Source of the DNA: Hyphomicrobium sp.
Lineage (GTDB): Bacteria > Pseudomonadota > Alphaproteobacteria > Rhizobiales > Hyphomicrobiaceae
Assembly (NCBI GenBank): GCA_017512425.1
Contig: JAFWGI010000012.1
Location: 310,001 to 374,000, forward strand
Reading direction: 5' to 3'
Length of the DNA stretch: 64,000 nucleotides
The notes beneath the pieces are model-generated. The model ran no database searches. It was not told the DNA's origin and was given only the letters and a program-made list of their open reading frames with translations. The position numbers were made by a program, and so were the translations under genes. Numbering within the stretch: the first letter of the stretch is position 1; each line of letters opens with the position of its first letter. Positions 7,676-15,921 of the stretch are shown in pieces.

Positions 7676-8383
7676 ATGGAGATTATTCCGGTTATCGACG
7701 TGGCGCGCGGCGAAGTCGTCCGTGCGGTCCGCGGCGACCGGGCAAATTACAAGCCGATCAAGACACCGCTGGCGCGGAACGCCCATCCGGCCGACGTCGC
7801 GCGCGGCATTCGCAAGCTGCATCCGTTCCGTAAATTTTATCTGGCTGATCTCGATGGCATCGAGGGCCGAGGCCGCAACAAGCATCTGGTGCCGGAATTG
7901 GGCCAAGTCATGCCGGGCGTCGAGTTCTGGATCGATGCTGGAACAGGGTCACGCGGCGCCGCGCGCTCGCTGCTCGCGACCCCGTCCGCGACGCTGGTCA
8001 TCGGCTCTGAGGCGCTTGAAAACTTAGCCGATCTCAAAGAGATCCTGGCGGAGGCGCCCGGGCGTTCGGTGCTCAGTCTGGATTTTCGCGGCGATGAGTT
8101 CATGGGGCCGGACGCGCTGCTGAGCGATGCCGGGCTATGGCCGCACCACGTCATCGTCATGACGCTCGGCCGGATCGGCAGTGGAGAAGGCCCGGATATC
8201 GCGCGCATCCGCGATATTGCGCGCCGCGCGGAGGGGCGCCGGGTCTATGCGGCCGGCGGACTGCGCCATCGTATGGATGTCGATGCCGTGCGCGCGGCCG
8301 GCGCCTGCGGTGCATTGATCGCGTCAGCCCTGCATGACAAAACAATAACGGCCGGAGATCTCAAGGAGATCGCCGGCCGGTAA
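7676..8383 (+). CDS. HisA/HisF-like TIM-barrel protein of the C1 cluster
   Basis: A 235-residue half-barrel duplicated protein of the HisA/HisF group: IIPVIDVARGEVVRAV near the N-terminus matches the HisA phosphate-binding start, and YLADLDGIEG plus the later VYAAGGLRHRMD resemble the two catalytic/phosphate loops. No other histidine gene is nearby, and HisA-like proteins are known from H4MPT clusters of methylotrophs and from methanogens, so a cofactor role is more likely than histidine synthesis. The ATG at 7676 is preceded by AAGGAG. The upstream in-frame extension overlaps mfnF on the other strand and is rejected. Confidence 0.78.
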   Translation: MEIIPVIDVARGEVVRAVRGDRANYKPIKTPLARNAHPADVARGIRKLHPFRKFYLADLDGIEGRGRNKHLVPELGQVMPGVEFWIDAGTGSRGAARSLLATPSATLVIGSEALENLADLKEILAEAPGRSVLSLDFRGDEFMGPDALLSDAGLWPHHVIVMTLGRIGSGEGPDIARIRDIARRAEGRRVYAAGGLRHRMDVDAVRAAGACGALIASALHDKTITAGDLKEIAGR

Positions 8384-8583
8384 GAGATCGTAGCTTGCGC
8401 AACGGCCTTGCGACGTTGGCAGCGCCAGCACGAGTGCAAGGCGTTGCCGTCCAATCAGCCGCTGTAACGTCCTGAGAGCAGTCTACCCAATCGCTGCAGC
8501 AGACCCACCTTCATAGGCGGGGCAGTTTCTTGTTTAGTCGTCTCCGACGACTTAGTGTTTTCCTGCTGTGGACGGTGTCCGCT

Positions 8584-9096
8584 TCAAGACTTAGCAGCGA
8601 ACGGATGCGAAGCCGAGTTGCGCTGTGCGGTTGCTTCGGCAGCCGTCGGCTTGCCAGCAACTGCGCGAGCGATAGCTTCCTTCGTTGCGCGGTAGTTGTA
8701 GTCCTGGATCTTGGCGTCGTCAGATGCTTCCCAGTGAATGAAGACGCCGACGAGGATGTAGAGGTCGTCAGCTTCGGCAGCCGGGATCACGCCTTCAGCA
8801 ACCGAGTCCTGAACAGCCTTGGCAACGCCGTACTGTGCCGGTCCGAACATCTGAACGGCCTGACGGGCGTCCTTGATGGTGACCTTGTTGAACAGGATGG
8901 TGTTCGGCTTGCAAGCCAGGTTCGGAGCGATAACTGCGAGGAGCGACGTGAAGCCGTCCTTGTTGTTCGACAGAGAATTGACGAATGCCGATTCTGCAGC
9001 CGAACCGCGCGGTCCGATGACGAGGTCGATATGCGCGACTTCGTTGCCGTCACCGACGAGCGACTCGCCGATCATGACTTTGTTGATCTTGGCCAT
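8584..9096 (-). CDS. fae: formaldehyde-activating enzyme
   Basis: A 170-residue protein that condenses formaldehyde with H4MPT to methylene-H4MPT in the cytoplasm. It matches Fae end to end: [18 protein letters not shown] (conserved His22), a [12 protein letters not shown] segment, [14 protein letters not shown] and the VGVFIHWEA core. GGGAGG about 10 nt upstream decides the ATG at 9096. Fae is usually among the most abundant proteins of methylotrophs, consistent with its own 226-bp upstream region here. The 200 bp downstream to the HisA-like gene holds a short dyad (AGTCGTC/GACGACT near 8534) but no clear terminator. Confidence 0.96.
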   Translation of the reverse strand: MAKINKVMIGESLVGDGNEVAHIDLVIGPRGSAAESAFVNSLSNNKDGFTSLLAVIAPNLACKPNTILFNKVTIKDARQAVQMFGPAQYGVAKAVQDSVAEGVIPAAEADDLYILVGVFIHWEASDDAKIQDYNYRATKEAIARAVAGKPTAAEATAQRNSASHPFAAKS

Positions 9097-9322
9097 TAGG
9101 GGGGTTCCTCCCACGAAAGAAAACGATACGAGCACCAACGCACCCCCGTTAATGCCGGGACTTTGCTGTTCAGCTCTGCGATGGATATCCCGTGACGCTG
9201 TCCCGGTTCAGACCGAGCGGCGCGGCACTTTGGATACGCCTGTGTCCCTTGCGGACACGGCGCATGTCTTAGCCCTATGTGAGCAGCCTCGACAAGTCCT
9301 TTAGTAGGAGAGAAGCGGCCGA

Positions 9323-10183
9323 TTACGGAAGTTTCCGCCGTGACAAAAGAGCGGTGAACAGCGTCGCTACGACGAAGTCCGCCGTCGTGCCGGGATTGAG
9401 CTTGCGGGCTTTGAGGCTTGCATCAAATTCATGCAATTGTTTCAGGCCGTTAGGCGCGCCTTCGGAATGCCAAGTTTGCGTTAACGCGCGTGCTTCGTGG
9501 CGCACCATATCCGCGGTTGCGCTGCCGAATTTGCGAGCGATATGGCTGTCTGCAAATGTTGCCAAAAGCGTCATATGCAACGCCGTTGTCGCGAGCTCGT
9601 CGTTTTCGGCAACCGCACGCGCTTCATAGAGTGTTGGCAGCGCAAAATCGAAGACGTCCTCATAGGCGGTGACGTAAGCGTTAGCGATGCGGTCGCGATC
9701 CTTCGCGAGGTACATCGCCTCGATCAAAGTGATGTCCGATGTCGCGTCGTGCACGTCGCCGTCGCTCGCCGAGCCAAGGCCCGCCGGGTTTGCAATACGG
9801 ATCGCAGCGAACGCTTTGACAGCGTCATCCTTGGTCAGCGTGCCAAGGAGAATTGCAAGGCGGCGGCGCAACCCCATCGTTGGATCGGTCTCGGCTGCAG
9901 CTTTCGCAAGTGGTGCGCAGAGCAGCACGATACCGAGATTGGTATTGACGCCGGTCGCGGCGAAACTTGCCTCGGTGGCTTTCAGAATGCGTTCGCCGAT
10001 CGTCAATGCCGGATCGGCGATGTGCGGTGCCGCAGCAGCAGCAGCGCGTTTGAAATAGTCGATGTCCATGCCGTGACCGGCCGCATGGATATGAACGTTA
10101 CCCGGCTTGAGCGCTGAAAGTTCGCCGTGACACGCGGCGATAAACGCCGACTCGATCGCCTCGCGGGTCAGCGGTTCGCTCAC
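9323..10183 (-). CDS. triphosphoribosyl-dephospho-CoA synthase-like protein (CitG/MdcB family)
   Basis: A 286-residue all-helical protein of the CitG-like family; the N-terminal ALKPGNVHIHAAGHGMD and NTNLGIVLLCAPLAKA segments match the family nucleotide-binding core. A homologue belongs to the C1 cluster of Methylorubrum (orf17), where it is needed for the H4MPT pathway but has no proven reaction. The GTG at 10183 overlaps the mptN stop in a GTGA. No citrate or malonate lyase gene is present, so synthesis of their prosthetic group is unlikely; phosphoribosyl or nucleotidyl transfer onto a pterin or furan precursor is a possibility. Confidence 0.8.
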   Translation of the reverse strand: MSEPLTREAIESAFIAACHGELSALKPGNVHIHAAGHGMDIDYFKRAAAAAAPHIADPALTIGERILKATEASFAATGVNTNLGIVLLCAPLAKAAAETDPTMGLRRRLAILLGTLTKDDAVKAFAAIRIANPAGLGSASDGDVHDATSDITLIEAMYLAKDRDRIANAYVTAYEDVFDFALPTLYEARAVAENDELATTALHMTLLATFADSHIARKFGSATADMVRHEARALTQTWHSEGAPNGLKQLHEFDASLKARKLNPGTTADFVVATLFTALLSRRKLP

Positions 10184-11166
10184 GTCGCGGCTCGTTGCGC
10201 TGATCGATGCGCAAGGACGGTCACTAGAAAATCTTCTGCGATCGCCTGCGCGATGTTGATGTCGGCGACGCTCTGAAGTCCACGCCATGCCGGATTCGAA
10301 TTGACTTCGAGCACCTGCAGTTCACCTTTGGCCGTCCGGATCAGATCGATCCCCGCATAATCGGCGTCGATAGCGCGCATCGCGGCCATGCTGATCGCGG
10401 CCATCTCGGCATCGGGCGTGTGGGTGCGCGCTGCAGCGCCTTGATGGATGTTCGTGACCCACGTCTTTCCGCGCCGTGTCATGGCGGCAACGATGCGATG
10501 GCGCGTCGCGAGCACACGCCAGTCTTCGAAGACGTCATCAGCGGGCGTGACAAAATCCTGCATGTAATAGATGTGATCGACGGCTGCGCCCGGCGGCAAT
10601 TGTTCGGGTGACGTGATCTGGCCGATACCTTTACCCTGGCTGCCGAACAAGGGTTTCATAACCAGCGTGCGTGCGAGATCGGCCGTGTAGTCGCGGGCAT
10701 GGGCTTCGGTTTCGCAGACACGCGTGCGCGGCGTCGCGATGCCGGCCTTGTGCAGAAGGAACGTCGTCTGGGATTTGTCGACGCAGCGTTCGACGACGCG
10801 GGCATCGTTCCAAACGCGGACGCCGCTTTCGCGCAGCGCGTGCAGCAGGCCCAAACGGAATGTGATCTGTTCGAGCGTGCCCGCTGAAATGGAACGAACG
10901 AACACGCCGTCGGGCAACTCGCCTTTGAAGCCCGGAATATCGATGCCGCTCGCGAGCGCCGTATCGAATGCGCAATGCGGCAGTGAGGAAACGGTGACGC
11001 GCGCGCCCATCGCCTCCAGTGACCGCACGATGCGCCGCGCGTGCCATTCTCCGCGCCCCTCCTCGATCAGCAACGCAAGGTGCAACCCGCTGCCGTCGAG
11101 TTTGTTCTCCGTCTCCCCTGGGGGAGAGGGCCGGGGTGAGGGGGCCGTTGACGTGATTGCGTTCAT
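10180..11166 (-). CDS. mptN: RimK-type ATP-grasp ligase, MptN-like (H4MPT:glutamate ligase)
   Basis: A 328-residue ATP-grasp protein: preATP-grasp half (residues ~28-120), ATP-binding segment VMKPLFGSQGKGI, and the metal-binding end DLIRTAKGELQVLEVNSNPAW. RimK relatives in archaea (MptN) add glutamate to H4MPT. The first ~22 residues (proline-rich PSPRPSPPGE) are encoded by a G-rich repeat and are not conserved sequence; the ATG at 11166 has a GGGGGAGG ribosome site that also belongs to the repeat. A TTG at 11085 would start right at the conserved domain but lacks a well-spaced ribosome site. Confidence 0.8.
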   Translation of the reverse strand: MNAITSTAPSPRPSPPGETENKLDGSGLHLALLIEEGRGEWHARRIVRSLEAMGARVTVSSLPHCAFDTALASGIDIPGFKGELPDGVFVRSISAGTLEQITFRLGLLHALRESGVRVWNDARVVERCVDKSQTTFLLHKAGIATPRTRVCETEAHARDYTADLARTLVMKPLFGSQGKGIGQITSPEQLPPGAAVDHIYYMQDFVTPADDVFEDWRVLATRHRIVAAMTRRGKTWVTNIHQGAAARTHTPDAEMAAISMAAMRAIDADYAGIDLIRTAKGELQVLEVNSNPAWRGLQSVADINIAQAIAEDFLVTVLAHRSAQRAAT

Positions 11167-11220
11167 CTGACCTCCCCCTCACCCGGCGCGATGCGCCGGC
11201 CTCTCCCCAAGGGGAGAGGC
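11112..11220. repeat. two-part G-rich inverted repeat element, copy 1
   Basis: Two arms, 11112-11145 (CTCCCCTGGGGGAG followed by GGTGAGGGGG) and 11171-11220 (CCCCCTCACCC, a CCGGCGC/GCGCCGG hairpin, then CCTCTCCCC AAGGGGAGAGG), lie in inverted orientation around the mptN start codon. The same design occurs at 13351-13460 and 22986-23107. Here it provides the mptN ribosome site and the first codons. Confidence 0.85.
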
Positions 11221-11227
11221 ATTTCTT

Positions 11228-12193
11228 TCAAGCGAAGCTTGCGTCGACGATTTCGGGCGCGAGCTTGCCCGTGTGGAACGACTTGCCGGTTTCGACATTC
11301 GAGACCGTCACCATAGCAGGCGAAAACAGCATCGCGTCGATCTTGTAGAAGTCGCCGTTCACTTCCGAGAAGATATCCGCGAACGGTTTGCCATAAGCCG
11401 ATGATGACGACGACGGCAGACCTTCTGCAAGCTTTTGTGCCTCGGCGTCCGAGCCCTTGACGAATAGATGGATGCGACCGCCGTAGATGATCGCGTCGTT
11501 TGTTCGGCCCATCGCCTTGACGAAATCCGGAAACGGCGGCGCGATCGGGCAGGTGCCGGTGCCGTCGAGGATATTGTCGAGCGGGAAGTGCAGCGCGTGC
11601 GCTTTATGAATCGAGACTTCGAGAACGCGGGCGGCGATCTGCACGGTGCCGGCGAGGCTCCAGGTCGGTGCGAACAAAATCGTCAGGCCCGATGGATTGA
11701 CGCCGCAGGCGGCAGCTACTTTTTCGATGACGGCAGGCGGCGGCGCCTTGTCGCCTTCGATGACGAGCGAGGCCTTCGGCGAATGATCGACGTAGCCGAG
11801 TTCTTTATAGAGTTCTTCGACGCGCGATAGCGCGCGTGCCGGACCCGAGCCGAGCGCGAAGAAGCCCGACGCATCGTCGGTGATGGTCCATCCCGCATAC
11901 TGCGACCCAAGGCAGGCAATCACGGGATTTGTCGAGGAGACGACAACGCCGAGCGGCCAGTTCGCGACGCCTGATGACTTCGTGAATTCGACTTTGCCAA
12001 GACCGCCCATGCAGACTTCGCCGAGCAGGCGGCCTGCTTCGAGGCAGCCGAGCGCGCTGCCGCCCATATCGATCAGGCGTTCGCCGAGGCTGCCCGTCGA
12101 GACCGAAATGCGAAGCGCATCCGCGTTGGCTGCGATTTCGTCGACGATTTTTGCGGCGCGCGCCGAAACGCTAGGGTGCGCGTGTCTTTGCAT
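11228..12193 (-). CDS. mch: methenyl-H4MPT cyclohydrolase
   Basis: A 321-residue enzyme that hydrolyses methenyl-H4MPT to N5-formyl-H4MPT in formaldehyde oxidation. It matches the family along its length, with GGSALGCLEAGRLLGEVCMGG near the N-terminus, SLAGTVQIAARVLEV in the middle and the NDAIIYGGRIHLFV segment. The ATG at 12193 with GGAGAG 8 nt upstream is the true start; 64 extra in-frame residues upstream overlap the next gene and are not conserved. It follows the ATP-grasp gene by 19 bp in the mptG-mtdB-mch operon. Confidence 0.95.
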   Translation of the reverse strand: MQRHAHPSVSARAAKIVDEIAANADALRISVSTGSLGERLIDMGGSALGCLEAGRLLGEVCMGGLGKVEFTKSSGVANWPLGVVVSSTNPVIACLGSQYAGWTITDDASGFFALGSGPARALSRVEELYKELGYVDHSPKASLVIEGDKAPPPAVIEKVAAACGVNPSGLTILFAPTWSLAGTVQIAARVLEVSIHKAHALHFPLDNILDGTGTCPIAPPFPDFVKAMGRTNDAIIYGGRIHLFVKGSDAEAQKLAEGLPSSSSSAYGKPFADIFSEVNGDFYKIDAMLFSPAMVTVSNVETGKSFHTGKLAPEIVDASFA

Positions 12194-12212
12194 CAAAGTC
12201 TCTCCGTTCGCG

Positions 12213-13340
12213 TTAGGTTTTTGGACTTTCGTATAGCAGGCTTTCGAGCGTGGCCAAGCGTGTCCGGGCGCGTGCGACTGCGGCATCTGGTGTAGCGGCG
12301 TCCGCAAATACAGTTGCGAGCGGCGCACCTGCTGGAACGAACGTACCTGGAGCGCCGCGATCAGCCGACCATTCTGGCCAGTCATAGTTACCGAGTGTCA
12401 GTCCACCGCGATCGGCATGCAGAATTGCGGCGGCGCGTGACGCCTCGAGATCGCCGCCGCGCCGGTCAAGCGGTTGGCCGAGGACCGCTTCGATGTGGGC
12501 ATTGAACAGCGAGCCTTGAGCGTCGTCGAACACATCGAGTGTCGCGCCGGGGCGCGGGTTTATCTCGAGCAGATATGCAGTTTCGCCATCGACGATAAAA
12601 TCGAATGAGGTGAGGCCGCGGAGATTGAATGCTCGCGCGAGTTTATCGACCGTCGTCAGCATCGATGCGGCGGACCGCGTTTCGCTTTCCGGCAAGCTGA
12701 CGGCACCGCCATAGCGAAACGGTTGCGCGTCGCTCGGCGACGTCCATTGCCGACTGAATGTCGTCGCGATACCGTCCTCGGCAATGATGGCGCTGACAGA
12801 TATTCGCGTGCCGTCGATGTGCTTTTGGAAATAGCGCCGCGGCTTCGCGCGCGTGTCAGGGGTGCAATTGCGGATGTGCCGGCCACCGCTGCCGCCGATA
12901 CGCTTGCTGATCCATTCGGCGCAATCGTCCGGCGGCGCGATGTGCGTTTCTGGATGCGCGATGCCAAGCTCGTCGAGTACGGGGAAGAAGACGAGCGGGT
13001 CTTTGCAATGCCGCATCGCCTCCGGTGAGCAGCCGAGCAGCGTGTAGCGCCTGTCGAGAATTTCAACGAGCCGGAGTTTGTCTTCTAGGCCGGAGCCGAG
13101 CACGATGCCGATGGGTTTTGTGTCGGTATTGGCGACGAGCGCATCAAGCGCAGCGATCAACGGCTTCGCGCGAAAACCGTGGTTCATAGCGTCATCGACG
13201 GCACGAACAGCGCCCGCTGCCGCAATCGTATCCATGTCGCCGAAAGCGTCCGCCACAAGCGGCACATATCCGGCACGGCGCGCCGACTGCGCCAGCGCGC
13301 GGCCAGAGAATGCGGCGATGAGGACGGATTGAGCGGTCAT
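12213..13340 (-). CDS. ATP-grasp ligase of the C1 cluster, MfnD-like
   Basis: A 375-residue ATP-grasp protein (ATP-grasp_3 type): IAAFSGRALAQSARRAGY forms the N-terminal Rossmann-like part, GSGGRHIRNC the ATP loop, and GLTSFDFIVDGETAYLLEINPRPGAT the metal/ATP site. It corresponds to orf5 of Methylorubrum C1 clusters. MfnD, the tyramine:glutamate ligase of methanofuran synthesis, is an ATP-grasp_3 enzyme, so an equivalent ligation is the best guess. The ribosome site GGGGAGAGGG before the ATG is the end of the repeat at 13351-13460. Confidence 0.75.
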   Translation of the reverse strand: MTAQSVLIAAFSGRALAQSARRAGYVPLVADAFGDMDTIAAAGAVRAVDDAMNHGFRAKPLIAALDALVANTDTKPIGIVLGSGLEDKLRLVEILDRRYTLLGCSPEAMRHCKDPLVFFPVLDELGIAHPETHIAPPDDCAEWISKRIGGSGGRHIRNCTPDTRAKPRRYFQKHIDGTRISVSAIIAEDGIATTFSRQWTSPSDAQPFRYGGAVSLPESETRSAASMLTTVDKLARAFNLRGLTSFDFIVDGETAYLLEINPRPGATLDVFDDAQGSLFNAHIEAVLGQPLDRRGGDLEASRAAAILHADRGGLTLGNYDWPEWSADRGAPGTFVPAGAPLATVFADAATPDAAVARARTRLATLESLLYESPKT

Positions 13341-13350
13341 AATCGATTGC

Positions 13351-13460
13351 CCTCTCCCCTTGGGGAGAGGGTCAGGGTGAGGGGGCTTCGCAATGGCTTG
13401 CGCAGCATGCCAGCCCCCTCATCCACCCCTTCGGGGTACCTTCTCCCCAAGGGGCGAAGG
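13351..13460. repeat. two-part G-rich inverted repeat element, copy 2
   Basis: Fills almost the whole mtdB-ATP-grasp gap. Arm one is CCTCTCCCC TT GGGGAGAGG then GTCAGGGTGAGGGGG; after a 25-bp spacer arm two is CCCCCTCATCC followed by CCTTCTCCCC AA GGGGCGAAGG. Read on the minus strand, the hairpin nearest the downstream gene contains that gene's ribosome site. Confidence 0.85.
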
Positions 13461-13469
13461 ACAAGGTGT

Positions 13470-14375
13470 TTAAGCGATGCCTGCGAGTTCTTTTGCCTTG
13501 GTGTAGGCGTGACGGAAGTCGAGGGCGAGCGGCTTGTCGGATGAGAGCATCTGTTTGAAGAGGCCCGACTCCGTTTTGTATTTGATATCGCCGATCGCGA
13601 GCGCACCGACGCCGACGGCGTTGCAGCCAGGAAGCGGTGCGCCGTCCATGAAGAGATCGAGGCCTTCGACGCCAGCCGGCGGAACCGCATTGACGTCGGC
13701 GATTGCGATCAGGTTCTTGGCGAGCGCTTTGTGTTCGGCCGAGACGACCTGGACGCCCGCTGCGGCAGCGGCGAAGATAACTTCGGCGTTGGCAATGATA
13801 TCGCGCTTCTGATCGGTGGTTTCACCGGCGACGGCTTCGAGATCGACACCGAACCGTTCCTTCGATACGGCGGCGCTCTTGATCACGCGATCGACGCCGC
13901 GGTGTGCGACGAGCTGAACCTGCGCGCCTTCGAGCGCAGCGATGATCGACGATGCGAAGCCGACGACGCCGGTCGCGCCGAACACGGCAACCTTCACGCC
14001 CTTCCAATCGCGATTGAATTTCTGTTTCAGCTGGCGCTCGACGAGCGCGACCATCGCCGCTGCCGTCGTGAACGATCCGGCGGGGTCAGCAAAGACCGAG
14101 CATTCAAACGGCGGAACCATTGCTTTTTGCGCGGCGTCGATCATGTCGAGCGCCATGATGGCGTCCTTGCCGCCCATGAAGAACCCGGTGCGGACGCCGT
14201 AGTTCGGGGGGCGCGAGAAAATTGCGTCTTGGATCAGCGGCGTGACGTCAGCGATCTCGACGTTCGTATACGGAACGATGACCTTGTAGCCGGCGTCGGC
14301 AGCCATGTTCACGTCGAACGGGCTGACATGCTTGCGCGGGTCGAGCATGTGCAGGATAGGGGTCGCTTCGCTCAT
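13470..14375 (-). CDS. mtdB: NAD(P)-dependent methylene-H4MPT dehydrogenase
   Basis: A 301-residue dehydrogenase that oxidises methylene-H4MPT to methenyl-H4MPT. The N-terminal catalytic half (MLDPRKHVSPFDVNMAADAGY, GVRTGFFMGGKDA) is followed by a Rossmann domain with the dinucleotide loop FGATGVVG. It resembles MtdB rather than the methylene-THF enzyme MtdA because of its place beside mch and the other H4MPT genes, but the two are paralogues. The ATG at 14375 is chosen; 29 upstream in-frame residues run into the promoter side. mptG lies 31 bp upstream. Confidence 0.93.
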   Translation of the reverse strand: MSEATPILHMLDPRKHVSPFDVNMAADAGYKVIVPYTNVEIADVTPLIQDAIFSRPPNYGVRTGFFMGGKDAIMALDMIDAAQKAMVPPFECSVFADPAGSFTTAAAMVALVERQLKQKFNRDWKGVKVAVFGATGVVGFASSIIAALEGAQVQLVAHRGVDRVIKSAAVSKERFGVDLEAVAGETTDQKRDIIANAEVIFAAAAAGVQVVSAEHKALAKNLIAIADVNAVPPAGVEGLDLFMDGAPLPGCNAVGVGALAIGDIKYKTESGLFKQMLSSDKPLALDFRHAYTKAKELAGIA

Positions 14376-14406
14376 AACAGTCTGTTCTCCGGTGCTTTTT
14401 TTGATT

Positions 14407-15372
14407 TCAGGTGGTCTCGATGCGAGCCCCCGAATTGCGGCCCCGCGCGATGACAATTTCAACGCCGTCGGCTTTAGCGGCTTCGACTAAAGAATGATAG
14501 AGGCGACTTGCCGCTTCATCGCTATCGACAAAGGCGAAACCGGTTGGTCCCCAAGAGCTCTGGCCAATGCCGGTTGCGCCCTGGTCCTGCATGCGTTTTG
14601 CGATCCGGCCGACCGCCGGGCTGGTCCACGGGCTGCCGCCTTGGCGCGGCGCAAAATGCGTGCCGACGAGTTGCTGAATCTCGGTCAGCGCCTCACCGAA
14701 GGCCGCGATATCCTTTTCTTTGAGGCCTGGCACGAGCTTCATCAGCACAAGGTGACAGATGTGTGCCGCGGCCGTTTGCGGGAACTCAGGCAACGTCGCG
14801 AACGCGGTTTTTTCAGCATCGCCCGAAACGCCAGCGCGGCTTGGATCGAGCACGAGCAAGACGCGCCAGTCGTCCGGAAAATCCGATCGCAGAATGACCG
14901 GCGGCGCGCGATCGCTCGGGCCACGTCCGCCGTCGATAAGAAATCCGCCGCCATCGAATGCGGCGAGACCGATGCCGGACCGCATGCCGCGTTCGCCGGT
15001 GTCGGCCAGTTCATCGCGGCCGAGTTCACGGCCTTGAAGGCGGGCGATGGCCGTGCCGACGGCAAGTGCGAGTTGCGTACCTGAACCGAGCCCCGCATGC
15101 GCTGGAATGGCTTCGGCGACGTCGATCGCAAATCCCGTGCCGGATCCCTTCGCAAACATTTGGATCAACTTCAGAACGCGCGTGCTTTCTGCACCGGTTG
15201 CGGAATTGGTGTTGGCGCGGGTCGCCGAAAGGCGCGTCGCCGGTTGGTCAACCGCCATCCCGATCGAGCCGAAGCGACGGCCGAGTGCGCCATTCATATC
15301 GAGGAAGCCGAGATGCAAACGGGCCGGAGCGCTGACGCGGACGCTGGTAAGTGTCGCGGTGGTGGGCCTCAC
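14407..15372 (-). CDS. mptG: beta-ribofuranosylaminobenzene 5'-phosphate synthase
   Basis: A 321-residue GHMP-kinase-fold enzyme that joins PRPP and a hydroxybenzoate derivative with loss of CO2, the first committed step of H4MPT synthesis. Seen are PARLHLGFLDM, the glycine-rich IPAHAGLGSGTQLALAVGTA loop and QSSWGPTGFAFV near the C-terminus. The GTG at 15372 with GAGGA 9 nt upstream fits the start of conservation; further upstream in-frame residues come from the tandem repeat at 15405-15480. First gene of the mptG-mtdB-mch-fae block. Confidence 0.9.
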   Translation of the reverse strand: MRPTTATLTSVRVSAPARLHLGFLDMNGALGRRFGSIGMAVDQPATRLSATRANTNSATGAESTRVLKLIQMFAKGSGTGFAIDVAEAIPAHAGLGSGTQLALAVGTAIARLQGRELGRDELADTGERGMRSGIGLAAFDGGGFLIDGGRGPSDRAPPVILRSDFPDDWRVLLVLDPSRAGVSGDAEKTAFATLPEFPQTAAAHICHLVLMKLVPGLKEKDIAAFGEALTEIQQLVGTHFAPRQGGSPWTSPAVGRIAKRMQDQGATGIGQSSWGPTGFAFVDSDEAASRLYHSLVEAAKADGVEIVIARGRNSGARIETT

Positions 15373-15404
15373 GGGCGTCGGTCCTCGGGCATTTGGAATT
15401 GATG

Positions 15405-15480
15405 GAGCCGCCAGTTGGCGCCGGCGGTAGCACCGCCAGTTTGCACAGGCGGTAGGACCGCCAGTTTGCAATGGCGGCTC
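15405..15480. repeat. 25-bp tandem repeat with palindromes and outer inverted ends
   Basis: CCGCCAGTT(T/G)GC recurs at 15408, 15433 and 15458, an exact 25-bp period. The units contain GGCGGTAGCACCGCC and GGCGGTAGGACCGCC palindromes, and the whole is bounded by GAGCCGCCA and TGGCGGCTC as inverted ends. It lies in the divergent region between mptG and the carbinolamine dehydratase gene. Confidence 0.88.
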
Positions 15481-15537
15481 AGGAAAGGGTAGCCTTAGCG
15501 TTCACCATTGCAAAAAACCAGAGATGAGGCAGCGAAC

Positions 15538-15912
15538 ATGGCGGAACGCGAAAAACCGATGGCAGAGGCCGATGTGACGGCGTGGCTCGCTGCCAATTTA
15601 CCCAACTGGAAACTCGAAGACGGTTGGATACGGCGTACCTACAAGACAGCAAGTTGGAAGAGCACGTTGATGGTCATCAACACCATCGGCCACTTGGCGG
15701 AAGCCGCGTGGCATCACCCGGACATCACCGCATCCTATGCCTGGGTCGAGGTTCGGCTTGTGACGCATTCGGCGAAAGGCATCACGTCGAAAGACCTGGA
15801 GCTCGCAAAAAAGATTGAAGAGGTCGTTGCCTGGCAGCCGGGCAAGGAAGGTAAAGGGCTGGAAGGTACGCCAGAAAGCGATCAGCGCTTTGCCTACATC
15901 AAATACGATTGA
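15538..15912 (+). CDS. phhB: pterin-4-alpha-carbinolamine dehydratase
   Basis: A 124-residue PCD/DCoH-family protein with the diagnostic HHPDI motif in WHHPDITASYAWVEV and a conserved THSAKGIT segment. It dehydrates 4a-hydroxytetrahydropterins. No phenylalanine hydroxylase is visible, so its use here may be in pterin recycling or H4MPT/folate handling. GATGAGGCAGC before the ATG at 15538 is the ribosome site. folK starts 9 bp after the stop, so the pair is one unit. Confidence 0.9.
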   Translation: MAEREKPMAEADVTAWLAANLPNWKLEDGWIRRTYKTASWKSTLMVINTIGHLAEAAWHHPDITASYAWVEVRLVTHSAKGITSKDLELAKKIEEVVAWQPGKEGKGLEGTPESDQRFAYIKYD

Positions 15913-15921
15913 GCCGGTGCA

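Noticed and set aside
7676..8383. Annotation of the HisA-like gene as true hisA
   Set aside because: No histidine genes adjacent and the context is entirely H4MPT/methanofuran; kept as HisA-like only.
15405..15480. CRISPR-like short array
   Set aside because: Only about three units with no unique spacers; each unit is itself palindromic and no cas gene is near.
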